Positions 1-12,034 are shown, numbered from the stretch's first letter. The stretch: 64,000 nt of DNA from Pollutimonas sp963712655 (GCA_963712655.1 CAVQIT010000008.1:1-64000), one strand, 5' to 3'. The notes: generated by a model from the letters alone, not told the origin. A program made the numbers and translations.

Positions 1-1
1 C

Positions 2-385
2 ACCCCGAAGCAGAAAAAAGCCAGCCCTGAACGCGCCTGCAAAATGCTTATCCTGCACCGGCAAGGCAATATTCTGCTGGAACAGCAAGTGTCTCCGGGA
101 ATATGGGGCGGGTTATGGAGCCTGCCGCAATACGACGATCTGGCGGCACTGGAAATCGCCTGCGGCAACTGGGGGCAGCGCAGCGGCCCGGCCCAGAAAA
201 TGGCGGGGCTGTTGCATACCTTCAGCCATTTCAAATTGCATATAGAACCCTGGTACGTGCAATGCGATACGGCGGCGGTTGCCGAACCCGGGCCGCGCCA
301 GGCCTGGATACCTGTCGATAATCTGGCTTCTGTCGCCCTGCCCGCCCCGATCAAGAAAATCCTGGGCGGACTGTTCCAGATTTAG
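2..385 (+). CDS. mutY: A/G-specific adenine DNA glycosylase MutY, C-terminal part (cut by window start)
   Basis: About 127 residues of the C-terminal, NUDIX-like 8-oxoG-recognition domain are present, ending at a TAG. The motif WGGLWSLPQ (Gly-Gly-Leu-Trp-x-x-Pro) is the hallmark of this domain, which helps MutY find A opposite 8-oxoG so that the mispaired adenine is removed. The N-terminal HhH and Fe-S parts lie outside the window. The frame is open from base 2 and the first internal ATG (44) is not the true start. Convergent with rodA. Family assignment is from motif and position only. Confidence 0.85.
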   Translation, partial: TPKQKKASPERACKMLILHRQGNILLEQQVSPGIWGGLWSLPQYDDLAALEIACGNWGQRSGPAQKMAGLLHTFSHFKLHIEPWYVQCDTAAVAEPGPRQAWIPVDNLASVALPAPIKKILGGLFQI

Positions 386-464
386 AACCATGCCTGCTGA
401 ATTACTTATCCCGGAGATTTGTTCCAGCCCGGGCCGTGGACCCGCAAGCCGCAAGCAGGCATGG

Positions 465-1600
465 TCAATCGCGCGCCGGCCGATAGCGGCTGATGCTCAT
501 CAACAGCCCGCAAGCTATCCCCAGCGTGAGCAACGCCGTTCCGCCGTAGCTCATGAAGGGCAATGGCACGCCCACCACCGGTAGAATCCCCGTCACCATG
601 CCCACATTGACGAAAACATAAACAAAAAACACCATGGCCATCGCACCGGCCAGCAAACGGCCGAATTGCGTGCGGGCGCGGGCGGCAATAGCCAGGCCGC
701 GCAGAAACAGCAGGCATAAAGCACCAGAAGCATCACGCCGCCATACAAACCGAATTCCTCGGCGTACACCGCGAAAATGAAATCCGTCGTACGCTCGGGA
801 ATGAAATCGAGATGCGACTGGGTGCCCATCATATAACCCTTGCCATAAACCCCGCCGGAGCCCACGGCAATCATCGACTGTATGGTATGGAAGCCCTTGC
901 CCAATGGGTCGGAGCTGGGATCCAGCAGCGTGCATACCCGGTATTTCTGATAGTCGTGCAGCACCACCCAGTCAATGCCGGGCTGGCAGATCTGATTTTC
1001 GTAATAGACCAGGACGCCTATGCCCACCGCCATCAAAACCACAATCGGGAGCAATAATTTGAAGGAAAGGCCGCCGAAATAAATAACGCAAAAACCCGAT
1101 GCGAACACCAGCAGCGCCGTGCCCAGATCGGGCTGTATGACAATCAGGGAAAACGGAATCGCCAGCAGCACGCCGGCCACGAAAAAATCGAGAACCCGCA
1201 AATGGCCTTGATTGCGATGGAAATACCAGGCCAGCATCAAGGGCACGGCTATCTTCAGCATTTCAGACGGCTGTATCCGCACCATGCCCAGATCCAGCCA
1301 GCGCGTGGCGCCCTTGCTGGTTTCGCCGACAAACTCCACCCCCAGCAACAGCACGACCCCAAACACATATACATCGGGAGCCAGACGCATGAGCAAAGGC
1401 GGCGGCGTCATGGCCGCCAGCCACATGCATGCAAACGCAATCAGGAAATTGCGCAACTGATCGGCGAAACGCCAGTCGGTTCCGCCCACCGCCGAATGCA
1501 TGACGGTCATGCCCAGCACCGCCATCAAGACCAGAAGCGCCAGCAAGGGCAAATCGAATGCCGTCAGCGCCTTGATCGCCCATTGGACAATGCGCTTCAT
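465..1600 (-). CDS. rodA: Rod-shape SEDS peptidoglycan glycosyltransferase RodA (one frameshift as sequenced)
   Basis: SEDS-family polytopic membrane protein (about 10 hydrophobic segments) that polymerises lipid II with PBP2 in the elongasome. Residues include the conserved GxxxTGxLPxxG-like C-terminal stretch (VTGILPVVGVPLPFMSYGG) and the segment IQPSEMLKIA. Starting at 1600, the ATG overlaps the mrdA stop (ATGA). The frame breaks near 712, where a C appears to be missing in the reverse-strand run gcctgc-tgtttc. Adding one base joins the two halves into one normal-length protein of about 378 residues. Last gene of the mreB-mreC-mreD-mrdA-rodA operon. The break is probably a sequencing error. 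Confidence 0.9.
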
Positions 1601-3656
1601 TGATTGCCTCGCATTTGAATACGCTGGCCGGACGGCTCCGGCGGGGCCCGTTCGGGGGAGCTTTCATCTTCGGGGGCTTCGGGCGGCAAATCTTCGGGCC
1701 GCGCCACGGCATCCAGCGATTCGCCGCTGGCGCCCTCTTCTTCGACATCGGCAAGCGGGGAGTCCTTCGCGGCGACCGCCGAAGCGCCTGGAGCATGGCC
1801 GCTGGCCACGCGGTCCGGAGCGAGCCAATAATCGAATACCTTGCGCGCTATCGGCGCGGCGACCGTCGCGCCCCAGCCGCGCATTTTCGATGATCAGCGC
1901 CACGGCGATCTTGGGATGATCCACTGGAGCGTAAGCCATGAACAAGGCGTGATCGCGCAAACGTTCGCTCGACCGCCGCGTTATATTTGGCGCCTTCAGG
2001 CTATATACCTGCGCGGTGCCGGTTTTGCCGGCGGCCTGGTACGGCGCGCCGGCAAAAGCCCTGCGCCGCCGTGCCCTGGCGCATCACATCCGCCATGGCG
2101 CGCCGTATCACGTCCAGGTTCTCCGGCTTGAGCGGTATGGTGTAGGACGGCTTGGTTACCGTGCGGTCGTCTTGCCGTCCTGAGGGCTTTTTACCAGCGC
2201 TGACCAGGTGCGGCTTCATATACATGCCGTTATTCGCCAGCACCGATGTCGCCTGGGCCAACTGCAGCAAGGTAAACGCGTTGTAGCCCTGCCCCACGGC
2301 CACTGAAACGGTTTCGCCCGCGTACCAGCGTTGTTGCGCCGGCTTTTTATAGGCCTGGCGTTTCCATTCGGTGGACGGCAGCACGCCGCGCCGCTCTCCT
2401 TCCAGATCGATGCCGGTGATCTGCCCGAAGCCGAACTTCGCGGTGAAATCATGCAGGGCATTCACGCCAAGCTCCGGTCCCAGCGAGAAGAAATAGGTGT
2501 CGGAAGACACGACAATGGCGCGATGCATATCCGTAGGCCCATACGCGGCTCCGCCCGCATTGCGGAAACGCTGCCCGCCGAATTCGAAATAACCGGGATC
2601 GGGAATACGCTGTGTCGCGCTGCGCTTGCCCAATTCAAGCGCCGCCAGGCCCACGAACGGCTTATAGGTTGAACCTATGGGATAGGTGCCGTACAAAGGC
2701 CGGTTGATCAAAGGATGGTCGGGCGATTCGTTCAGCTTGCGCCAGCTTTCAACATCGATGCCGTCAATGAAGAGATTGGGGTCGAAGGATGGCGCCGACA
2801 CGAACGCCAGTACATCGCCGGTTTTGGGCTCTATGGCCACCAACGCGCCGCGCCTGCCTTCGAACTGCTTCTCCGCCTCTTTCTGCAGGCCGATATCGAT
2901 GGACAGCACCAGATTCGCGCCGGGGACAGGATCGATGCGGCTTAACGTGCGCACCGGGCGTCCCGATGCCGTGACTTCCACTTCTTCCAGTCCCGTGCGC
3001 CCATGCAAGGCCTCTTCCCAGGTTTTTTCTATACCCTTCTTGCCTATGGTGTTGCTGCCGCGGTAGTTGCCCAACTGGCCTTTCTTTTCGAGATCGGCAA
3101 GGTCGCCTTCGGCAATTCTGCCCACATACCCCAGGACATGCGCCGCCGATTCGCCCTGGGGATACTCGCGCACCCAGCGCGCGCTCAGATCGATGCCCGG
3201 AAACTTGTAGGAATGCGCCGCGAACCACGATGCTTCGGTATCGTTCAAGTTGTTGCGCAGCAGGATGGGCGTATAACGGCCGTTCTGATCAATTTGCTGG
3301 AGAAACCGCCGGCGATCGGCATGGCTTATGTAGACCAGTTGTCCAAGCGAGTCCAGCATGTCGCTCATGTCGACATCGATATTGGCCGGAATGACCGACA
3401 GCGTATAGTCGCGGTAATTTCTGGCGAGCACCACGCCATTGCGATCGACAATATCCCCGCGCCGCGGCGGAATGGGAACCACCGCTATCCGATTCTGGTC
3501 GGCGCGGGCGGCCAGGCCTTCGTAGCGGACCACCTGCAAATACCAAAGGCGGCCGGCCAAGGCGCCGAAACATAGCGCGGCAAAGATCCCCGCCACCCAG
3601 ATGCGGATAAAAATCCGCCGCTTCTGGTTATGTGTGGTTTTCTTGAATTCGAACAT
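1597..3656 (-). CDS. mrdA: Penicillin-binding protein 2, elongasome transpeptidase (3' part frameshifted as sequenced)
   Basis: Class B PBP with one N-terminal membrane segment (residues about 15-38), a pedestal domain and a transpeptidase domain. The active-site STYK (in GSTYKPF) and SSD motifs are visible. The KTGTAQ motif can be read only after correcting the frame. At least four single-base shifts are inferred near 2057, 1997, 1971 and 1880; with those corrected the protein continues to RGNQ at 1597. The C-terminal tail is acidic and Pro/Glu-rich. The start at 3656 (MFEFKK) is chosen because it begins just before the cytoplasmic basic stretch and membrane anchor; upstream in-frame codons run into mreD. 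Works with RodA. Confidence 0.88.
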
Positions 3657-3681
3657 GATATGTATGCGCCAGCGGTCCGGC

Positions 3682-4263
3682 CTAGGCCGAGCCCGACTCG
3701 GTTTCGTCCAGGCGCCGTTGCGGCATATGCAGCAACACATCGGCCAAAGGCCAAAGCAGGGCTGTAAACAATGCCGACCATAGCCACTGCCAGCCGATCC
3801 ATTCGCCGGCCAGCCAGGCATGAGTCAAGCGCGCCGCGGCTTCGCCGAACACAAAAACCGGAACCATATGTATGGCCTGGATGGTGGAGTTGAAACGTTG
3901 CAGCCTGCGTCTGAGCAACAAGGCGCCGTAAGCGACCAGCGTGTAGGTAAGCGCCTGCTCCCCCAGCAAGCCCCCATCGTGCACATCCATGAACAGACCG
4001 AAGCAGAAGGCCGCCAGCATATTCACGCGCTGCGGCTCGTTCAGGCACCAGAATGCAATCACCAACAGCAATAAATCGGGAGCGGGCTGCCACAAGCGCC
4101 AGGGCAAAAGAGAGATCAGCCAGACGATCAGCAGCGTAATCCAGATAAAGACAGGACTGGACGGCCGCTTGAAGGGCGAACTGTCTATGGGCTGCAGCGA
4201 ACTCAGCGATGAACGCCGCTGCCCGGCTGTTGCAACGCTGTTACTGTCCGGCTTGCGAACCAT
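3682..4263 (-). CDS. mreD: Rod-shape-determining protein MreD
   Basis: Small polytopic inner-membrane protein of 193 residues with about five hydrophobic segments after a polar N-terminus of about 35 residues. It is a membrane component of the Rod complex that links MreB filaments to MreC, PBP2 and RodA. Assignment rests on size, hydropathy, the motif LxxFCFGLFMDV and its place between mreC and mrdA. The ATG at 4263 overlaps the end of mreC by 23 bases, consistent with translational coupling. Intact. Confidence 0.9.
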   Translation of the reverse strand: MVRKPDSNSVATAGQRRSSLSSLQPIDSSPFKRPSSPVFIWITLLIVWLISLLPWRLWQPAPDLLLLVIAFWCLNEPQRVNMLAAFCFGLFMDVHDGGLLGEQALTYTLVAYGALLLRRRLQRFNSTIQAIHMVPVFVFGEAAARLTHAWLAGEWIGWQWLWSALFTALLWPLADVLLHMPQRRLDETESGSA

Positions 4264-5131
4264 TCTGGGAGCCCTCCTGATTAGATTCCGACGCCGACAC
4301 ATCGACACGCAAAACCAGGAAATGACGGTGTCTTTCGGGATGGGACAAGGGCGTGGCGATAGCCAGGGCAAAGCCCGAGGCCGCGTCGCGATTTATGCGA
4401 TCGACTTTGGCGACCGACAGGCCCGCTGGAAACAAGCCGCCGATTCCACTGGTGACCAGCGTATCGCCCTGCACCAGGTCGACATCGCCGGTCAGGTAGC
4501 GCACCTCGACCTTGCCGGACACATTGCCGCCGAACGCAATCAGGCGCAAGCCGTTGCGCAGCACTTGAACCGGAATAGACACTTTGTCGTCGGTAAGCAA
4601 TGCCGCTTCAGAGGTAAAAGGCGTAACCCGCACAACCTGTCCCACGACACCGCCTTCGTCGATCACCGGCATGCCCGGGCGAATGCCGCTGCTGGAACCC
4701 TTATTGAATACCAGATGATGCGAAAAGGCATTGGAGGGTTCGTAAAATACCTCGACCGCCACGGAGGGCTGGGTCACCGCATCGGCCACATTGAGCAGGC
4801 GCCGCAATTGCTCGTTTTCGGCGGCCAATTGCGCCGCATGTGTCGAAATCTGGGCCAGCTCGATGCGCTGGCGCTGCAATGCTTCCTTTTCGGTACGCGC
4901 CAGCGCCGCCGCCTCGGTCCAATTGTCGATGTGTTCGATAAGATCGCGCGGAGCCAGCATCAGGCGCTGAAATGGGTAAAGCACGACCGAAATGGCTTGC
5001 CGCGCCGGGTCCAGCGCCCGCCAGCGGGCATCCACGATCAACAGGCTGAGGGCCAGCACAACGAACACGAACAAGCGGAATTCAGCGGTGGGACCGCGTT
5101 TGAATAGCCTGATCGTGCCATTTTCTTGCAT
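4241..5131 (-). CDS. mreC: Rod-shape-determining protein MreC
   Basis: 296 residues: short basic N-terminus, one membrane anchor (about 19-35), a coiled coil (about 70-115, with AAENEQLRRLL), then the periplasmic beta-rich MreC core with the signature GxRxGMPV (GIRPGMPVIDEGGVVGQV). It is a periplasmic scaffold that binds PBP2 and MreD. The C-terminal about 20 residues are polar and low-complexity. Follows mreB by about 65 bases and overlaps mreD. Intact reading frame. Confidence 0.93.
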   Translation of the reverse strand: MQENGTIRLFKRGPTAEFRLFVFVVLALSLLIVDARWRALDPARQAISVVLYPFQRLMLAPRDLIEHIDNWTEAAALARTEKEALQRQRIELAQISTHAAQLAAENEQLRRLLNVADAVTQPSVAVEVFYEPSNAFSHHLVFNKGSSSGIRPGMPVIDEGGVVGQVVRVTPFTSEAALLTDDKVSIPVQVLRNGLRLIAFGGNVSGKVEVRYLTGDVDLVQGDTLVTSGIGGLFPAGLSVAKVDRINRDAASGFALAIATPLSHPERHRHFLVLRVDVSASESNQEGSQNGSQAGQ

Positions 5132-5196
5132 GAAATAGTCGCGCTAGCGCCTTGATCTGCCCGGCGCACACGAATAGGCACCCGACCTTTACCAAA

Positions 5197-6241
<1,045 letters not shown>

Positions 6242-6465
6242 GGGCGCTCAATGAAATCAGGATTGAAAAAATAGTTAATCCGGAAAGGTTTCCACCGCCA
6301 AAGCGGGAGCCAAAACTTGGCTAACGAATTAAACCAACAATGATAACTTATAATTCAAGCTTAATAAGGCCGAATAACTGCATATTATGTTCTGTAACCT
6401 GCGGGATCAGGCAACGGTTGCAAGTTAAAACATTCGGCCCGGTTCCCCTTCAATTTAAGATACCA
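6242..6465. promoter_or_regulatory. Divergent promoter region between mreB and gatC
   Basis: AT-rich 224-base gap between the starts of mreB (left) and gatC (right), carrying the promoters for the cell-shape operon and the gatCAB operon. I see no clear consensus -35/-10 pair that I would commit to, and no RNA element. Confidence 0.5.
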
Positions 6466-6771
6466 ATGGCAATTACCCAGCAAGATGTGGCCCGTATCGC
6501 GCGGCTCGCACGTATTGAACTTTCGCCCGGCGAAACCGCCCGCGCCCAGAAAGACCTGGACGGCATGCTGGGCCTGATCGAAAAGCTTCAGGCCGTCGAT
6601 ACCGCGGGCGTCGAACCCATGGCCCATCCCCTGTCGGCTCGCCAGGACATCAATTGCGCTTGCGCGCCGGATGCCGCCGTCCCCGGCACGCTGGCCCAGC
6701 GCCAGGCCTTGATGGCGAATTCTCCCGCCGAGAACGCCGGCCTGTTCCTGGTGCCAACGGTTATCGAGTAA
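6466..6771 (+). CDS. gatC: Asp/Glu-tRNA amidotransferase subunit GatC
   Basis: 101-residue GatC, the clamp subunit of the GatCAB amidotransferase that converts Glu-tRNA(Gln) or Asp-tRNA(Asn) to the amide form. Recognised by the N-terminal pattern VARIARLARIELSPGE and the C-terminal block with AHPLSARQD. The start ATG at 6466 gives the usual family length; an in-frame ATG far upstream (6340) would add an atypical leader. Followed after 3 bases by gatA. Confidence 0.93.
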   Translation: MAITQQDVARIARLARIELSPGETARAQKDLDGMLGLIEKLQAVDTAGVEPMAHPLSARQDINCACAPDAAVPGTLAQRQALMANSPAENAGLFLVPTVIE

Positions 6772-6774
6772 TCC

Positions 6775-8324
6775 ATGTCAAGCATACCCCTACATACCGA
6801 ATTCGACAGCATCGCATCCTTGCGCGCCGCCTTGCGGGACCGCAAGGTCAGCGCACGTGAACTGGCGGTCAAAGCGCGCTGGCTGCTTCCCAGGCCCAGG
6901 CCGGGCTGAATGCCTTCCTGCATATCGACAGCGACCTTACCCTGGCCCAGGCCGATGCGGCCGACAAGCTGCTTGCCGCCGGGCAGGCCGGACGCTGGCC
7001 GGCATACCCATCGCGCATAAAGATGTGTTTGTCACAAAGGGCTGGCGCACTACCGCCGCCAGCAAAATGCTGGCCGATTACGTCAGCCCGTTCGATGCGA
7101 CCGTGGTCGAGCGCAGTTGCAGCAGGCCGGCGCTGTCTCCTGGGCAAGCTCAACTGCGACGAATTCGCCATGGGATCGGGCAACGAAAACTCGGCCTATG
7201 GCGCCGGTCGAAAATCCCTGGGATCACCACAGCGGTGCCAGGCGGCTCTTCGGGCGGCTCGGCCGCCGCCGTGGCGGCCGGCCTAGTCATCGGCCGCCAC
7301 CGGCACCGACACGGGCGGATCAGTGCGCCAGCCCGCCGCCCTGTGCGGCGTCAGCGGCATCAAGCCCACCTACGGCACGGTGTCGCGCTTCGGCATGATC
7401 GCCTATGGTTCCAGCCTGGACCAGGCCGGCCCCATCGCCCGCCAGCGCCAACGATCTGCTCGAACTGCTGGACACCATGAGCGGCTTCGACGAGCGCGAC
7501 TCGACCAGCCTCGAGGCCTGCGACGGGTGGCTAACGCCGCCGGGGCGCATACGCGCCGACTTCGACGCCGCCCTCCAGGCGCAGAAGGCCGCCGGCGGTC
7601 GGCCCCTGAAAGGCCTGCGCATCGGCATCCCGGCCGAATTCTTCGTGCGCGGCCTGGCCGGCCGACGTGGCGGCGGCGGTCGAGACCGCGCTTGCAAGCC
7701 TTCGAATCGCTGGGCGCCGTGCGCGTCGGCATTTCGCTGCCCCGCACCGAACTGTCGATACCCGGCCTACTACGTCATCGCGCCGGCCGAGGCCTCCAGC
7801 AATCTGTCGCGCTACGACGGCGTGCGCTATGGCCACCGCGCCGCCCAATACCGCGACCTGGCCGAAATGACCAGCCGCTCGCGCGCCGAAGGCTTCGGCG
7901 CCGAAGTACAGCGCCGCATCATGGTCGGCGCCTACGTGCTCTCGCACGGCTACTACGACGCCTACTACCTGCAGGCGCAGAAGCTGCGCCGCATGATCGC
8001 CGACGACTTCCAGACAGGCCTTCGGCGAGCAGTGCGACGTGATCATCGGGCCGGTCTCGCCCACGGTCGCCTGGAACCTCGGCGAAAAACCGCGAAGACC
8101 CGACCGCCATGTGCCTGGCCGACATCTACACGCTGGGCGTAAGCCTGGCCGGCCTGCCCGGCATGTCGGTCCCTTGCGGTTTCGGCCGGCGCCGCGACGC
8201 CCGCGCCGGTCGGCCTGCAGATCATCGGCAACTATTTCGACCGAAGGCCGCCTGCTTGGCCATCGCCGACGCGCTTCCAGCAGGCCACCGACTGGCACCG
8301 ACGCAAACCGGGAGCTCCATCTAG
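6775..8324 (+). CDS. gatA: Glu-tRNA(Gln)/Asp-tRNA(Asn) amidotransferase subunit A (many frameshifts as sequenced)
   Basis: Amidase-signature enzyme supplying ammonia to GatB. Pieces in all three forward frames read as GatA: AGIPIAHKDVFVTKG, NCDEFAMGSGNENSAYG, GGSSGGSAAAVAAGL (the amidase Gly/Ser-rich signature), VRQPAALCGVSGIKPTYGTVSRFG, ADIYTLGVSLAGLPGMS. At least eight indels between about 6880 and 8311 are needed to join them. The ATG at 6775 begins SSIPLHTEFDSIASLRAAL, typical for GatA; the TAG at 8322-8324 is reached if one G is restored near 8311. With intact gatC and nearly intact gatB beside it, an artefact is more likely than true decay, but the sequence cannot decide. Confidence 0.88.
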
Positions 8325-8331
8325 CAATCAC

Positions 8332-9790
8332 ATGGAATGGGAAATCGTCATCGGTCTGGAAACGCACACGCAGCTTTCCACCGCATCCAAGATTTTTTCC
8401 GGCAGCAGCACGCAGTTTGGCGCCGCCCCCAACACGCAGGCCAACGAGGTCGACATGGCCTTGCCCGGCAGCCTGCCTGTCATGAATAGCGGCGCGGTCG
8501 AACGCGCCATCCAGTTCGGGCTGGCCGTCGGTGCGCATATCGCGCCGCGCTCCATTTTTGCCCGGAAGAACTACTTCTATCCCGATCTGCCGAAAAATTA
8601 CCAGATCAGCCAGTTCGAGATTCCGGTCGTGCAGGGCGGCACCATCAGCTTTTTTGTCGGCGACACCGAAAAAACCATCAACCTGACCCGCGCCCATCTT
8701 GAAGAGGACGCTGGCAAATCCCTGCACGAAGACTTCACCGGACCGCATGGCGAATCGTCCACCGGCATAGACCTGAACCGTTCCGGCACGCCCCTTGCTT
8801 GAAATCGTATCCGAGCCCGAAATGCGCTCGGCCGCGGAAGCCGTGGCCTATGCCCGCGCCTTGCATGGCCTGGTGGTGTGGCTGGGAATTTGCGACGGCA
8901 ATATGCAGGAAGGCTCGTTTCGCATCGACGCCAACGTATCGGTGCGGCCCAAAGGCCAGAAAGAACTGGGCACGCGCAGCGAAGTCAAGAACGTCAACTC
9001 CTTCCGTTTCCTGGAACGGGCCATTCTGTACGAGGTGCGCCGCCAGATCGAACTTATCGAAGATGGCGGCAAAGTGGTGCAGGAAACCCGCCTGTACGAC
9101 TCCGAGCGCGACGAAACGCGCAGCATGCGCAGCAAGGAAGACGCCCACGATTACCGCTACTTCCCCGACCCTGACCTGCCCCCGCTGGTCATCGCGCCGG
9201 AATGGGTTGCGCGGGTGCAAGGAAACGATGCCCGAGCTTCCCGCCGCAAAAGCGCGCTGCGCTTCGAACAAGATATGGCCTTGAGCGCCTACGATGCGGC
9301 GCAACTGACGGTGAACCGCGCCAGCTCGGATTATTTCGAAGAACTGCGCGGGCCTATTGCCTTCAGGGCAGGCCAAGCTGGCTGCGAACTGGGTATGGGG
9401 GAACTGTCGGCTGCGCTGAACCGCGATGAAATCGAAATAGCGCAAAGCCCGATCAAGCCTGCCGCCCTGGCGGCCCTTGTTGCGCGGATTATCGACGGCA
9501 CGATTTCCAACAAGATGGCGCGCGATGTGTTCGCCGCGATGTGGACGGGCGAGAACGGCGGCGACGCCGATGCAATCATCGACGCGCGCGGCTTGAAGCA
9601 GATCAGCGACAGCGGCGCAATTGAAGCGATGATCGACGAGGTATTGGCGGCCAACCCGGCTATTGTCGAAGAGTTCCGGGCGGGCAAGCAAAAGGCGTTC
9701 AATTCCCTGGTCGGCCAGGTCATGAAAGCCGCCAAGGGCAAGGCCAATCCGCAGCAGGTCAACGATTTGCTGAAGGAAAAACTGGCCTAA
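8332..9790 (+). CDS. gatB: Asp/Glu-tRNA amidotransferase subunit B (frameshifted as sequenced)
   Basis: GatB, the tRNA-binding kinase subunit of GatCAB. The start MEWEIVIGLETHTQL and the block SRSGTPLLEIVSEPEM (interrupted here) are signatures. One inserted C in the run at 8791-8794 shifts the frame. Two compensated pairs of indels (about 9220-9265 and 9340-9400) scramble short stretches but return to frame. The C-terminal GatB/YqeY domain (KAFNSLVGQVMKAAKGKANP, ending KEKLA) is intact. Last gene of the operon; only repeat DNA follows. Confidence 0.9.
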
Positions 9791-10052
9791 GGGGAATGGC
9801 GCTTGCTTAGGCCGCTGCGTACACGGCCATGGCACGGGATATCGATGCAATCGCGCGGCGGCGCGAGCCAAGGTGGCACGGTCGTTTGGGTCGTCTGCTG
9901 GCGGTGTTTGGATTGTTTGGTGACGGTGTTCGTATTGTTTGCCGACAGGTTGATTTTGCCTGTGATCGCTTGAATCGTCTGCCGGCAAGGTTCGTACTGC
10001 TTGCGGGCTGTGTTTGTATTTGCTATCGGTGTTTGTATTTGCTGGTGGGGTG
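9791..10052. other. Non-coding left arm of a large diverged inverted repeat
   Basis: No credible gene. The sequence after gatB (aatggcgcttgcttag at 9795-9810) returns in inverted form at 12449-12464 with one difference, and ttcgtattgtttgc / gctatcggtg-like segments also recur inverted at 12309-12340. The stretch is therefore the outer, diverged part of a palindromic region centred near 10.6 kb. T/G-rich words such as gtttgtattt are repeated locally. Confidence 0.5.
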
Positions 10053-10263
10053 CGTATTTCTAGTGCCGTCCGTCGGGGGTAAGGCCTGTGGCGTCCAGCC
10101 CGGTCGGCCGTTCAGGCGCCTGCGCGCCTGACAGCGCGCGCTAATCTCGTCCGGCGGCCGCTGCCTTCTGGAGTTCTTCTGGGTCACTTCGGCGGCTCGC
10201 CTCCCTACGATTCCACTTGCTCGGCCTCCGACGGGCCGGCCCCCACAGGCCTTACCCCCGACG
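10053..10263 (+). repeat. Intergenic palindromic repeat, copy 1 (intact; unoccupied IS110 target site)
   Basis: A 211-base repeat unit. Bases 10053-10140 match 12221-12308 inverted (88 bases, one mismatch), and 10143-10263 match 10901-11021 inverted (121 bases, two mismatches). The unit itself has inverted ends: cgtcgggggtaaggcctgtgg at its left recurs as ccacaggccttacccccgacg at its right. It is uninterrupted at 10141-10142 (CT), exactly where copy 2 carries the IS110 element, so it serves as the empty reference site. Open frames across it are shared between copies only because the DNA is repeated; I do not call genes here. Confidence 0.85.
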
Positions 10264-10900
10264 TACTCCGATGTGTCTCAAACACGGGCGCTGGCACGAT
10301 CTGGGTTCTTGCGCTTCGTTAGGTCGTGTGTTGCTGATCGAAGACGTTACAGTGCCCGGCAATTTCCGGCCCCTACGGGTGGGCCGGAGTGCCTTACGCG
10401 GTTGGGCATACGGTGGCAGCAGGAGAGTCAACGCGATTACGGTCAATATTGGACATGCGACGGGGCTGTCGATTCGACAGGATTACGATCAATCTCGTAG
10501 ATATTGTTGCGCAAGATGATCGCGGGCCTGATGGCTGTGATTGGAGCCTGTGATCAGAGGCTGTGAGCCCCTTACACAGATTTTGGAATGCGGGGGCCGA
10601 GCGTATCGAAGGATACAGCAGCCACGAAATCATCGGGCAGCATTTCAGCCGCTTTGTTCCGGCGCGAATCGCGCGGCCGACGCGGATCGCGCGGCCGATG
10701 CATGACCGAGCTCCCACTTATGTGACATGATCGGCGTACGAAAACACCCTCCACATTACGGCAATCGCGTACGGCTCTTTCGCCCCGTGCAGGGGCGAGA
10801 GAGCCGGGCACCGCAAACTCTTTGGACCCTAAAACCTGTTGCCAACGAAGCGCAAGAACCATAGCCGTCCCGGCGACCGTGGCCACAAAACACCACAGTC
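10264..10900. other. Non-coding spacer between the two inverted repeat copies
   Basis: The flanks of the two repeat copies keep diverged similarity beyond the well-matched part: gttcttgcgcttcgtt at 10304-10319 recurs inverted near 10845-10860, each followed by a -gtgcccggc- block. A short GC-rich direct repeat with gatcgcgcggccga lies around 10665-10700. Open frames exist but show no family features. Probably the centre of a large imperfect palindrome. Confidence 0.45.
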
Positions 10901-11023
10901 CGTCGGGGGTAAGGCCTGTGGGGGCCAGCCCGTCGGAGGCCGAGCAAGTGGAATCGTAGGGAGGCGAGCCGCCGAAGTGACCCAGAAGAACTCCAGAAAG
11001 CAGCGGCCGCCGGACGAGATTAG
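10901..11023 (-). repeat. Intergenic palindromic repeat, copy 2, part on the 3' side of the IS110 element
   Basis: Inverted match to 10143-10263 (121 bases, two mismatches). It stops at the AG dinucleotide 11022-11023, where the IS110 right end begins. The rest of this repeat copy resumes at 12221, so copy 2 is split by the insertion. Confidence 0.85.
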
Positions 11024-11038
11024 ATTCTATGGTTTTCG

Positions 11039-12000
11039 TCAACCAGGTATTGATGCCAACCTCGTGGCATCGAAGGGTTTTCGGGTTCGCCAGACGCCAT
11101 AGGCGATGCGTAGCAGCTTGCGCGCCAGAATCACCAATGCCTCAGTTGAGGCGAATTTTTTTGCGCGAAGTGCCTGGTAATAGCCCTTGAACACGGCTGA
11201 ACGCGCCGCTGAGCGGGCGGCGTTATAAAGCAACGTTCTCAAGGCGGCACTACCTTGTTTACTCACCTTGCGCAGCCCCACGAATTGCCCCGATTCGCGC
11301 GGCCTGGGGTCCAGTCCGGTAAAGGCCACCAGGGCATCGCCGGTCGTAAACGGAATTCGCTCAAACAGGATCGAGAGCGCTATGCCGCTCTGCAAGCCGA
11401 TTCCCGTGACGCTGCTCACTAATGCGTAAGTCTGCGCCAGTTTCTCATTGGCCTGTACCTGGTTGCTCATCTCGTCCTCTAGCGCTAACACCGCGGCCTT
11501 TAGCGCTTCCAAGGCAGGTTCAATAAGCGCACGCGTACGCGTCTCACTGCCCTGATAGGATTGCTTCAGCGCGACACCTGCTTGCACCGCCATGGTGCGA
11601 AGCCGCTGCAAGTCACATAGTGCCTGCAGATGTTCGGGCGTGGGCTGGTAGCGGTGCAAGTTCTCATGCTCGAGCGCTGCATAACGGGCAATCACCTCTG
11701 CATCCAATCGGTCCGTCTTGCCACGCCGGCCTAGCGATTTGCCGTAATGATGAACATGCCTGGCGTTCAGTACATACACCTCGAACCCACCGGCGTGCGC
11801 CATATCGGCTAACGGTTTGTGGTATCTACCCGTCGATTCCATCGCGATACAACTGTTCGAAGGTAATGTCTAAGCCAACGGCCAATGGCAGTAAGACTGT
11901 TCGGGACAGATTTCGAGGCCACTTGCTTGGGCCCATAACTACCCACCACGAACTCGGCCTTGGCAACGTCCGCACCCACATAGCAACGCTCTGCTTGCAT
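11039..12000 (-). CDS. IS110-family DEDD transposase (one frameshift as sequenced)
   Basis: Bridge-RNA-guided recombinase of about 320 residues. The N-terminal RuvC-like DEDD domain shows YVGADVAKAEF (D), AMESTGRY (E) and KTDRLDAEVIARYA (D, D). The C-terminal Tnp domain has FTGLDPRPRESGQF, with the candidate catalytic Ser in RESGQ, followed by SKQGSAALRTLLYNAA. The ATG at 12000 is preceded by an AGGAGAG ribosome site at about 12006-12013. One base is missing near 11869-11872 (after GRWLR), splitting the gene. This could be a sequencing error, like those elsewhere in the window, or real inactivation. The stop is 17 bases from the element's right end. Confidence 0.88.
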
Positions 12001-12034
12001 AACTGCTCTCCTTGCAATAACGTGAATGTGCTGG

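Noticed and set aside
9829..10131. 100-residue open frame after gatB
   Set aside because: Cys/Leu-rich translation of T/G-rich repeat DNA, no family features, runs into the palindromic repeat.
10217..10519. Open frame beginning MLGLRRAGPHRPYPRRT, with a similar one inverted at 10756-10947
   Set aside because: The shared protein sequence comes only from the inverted DNA repeat. The frames diverge at once outside it and show no domain, ribosome site or codon bias of the neighbours.
11860..11880. Programmed frameshift in the IS110 transposase
   Set aside because: IS110 transposases are not known to use frameshifting, no slippery heptamer is present, and single-base deletions are common elsewhere in this window.
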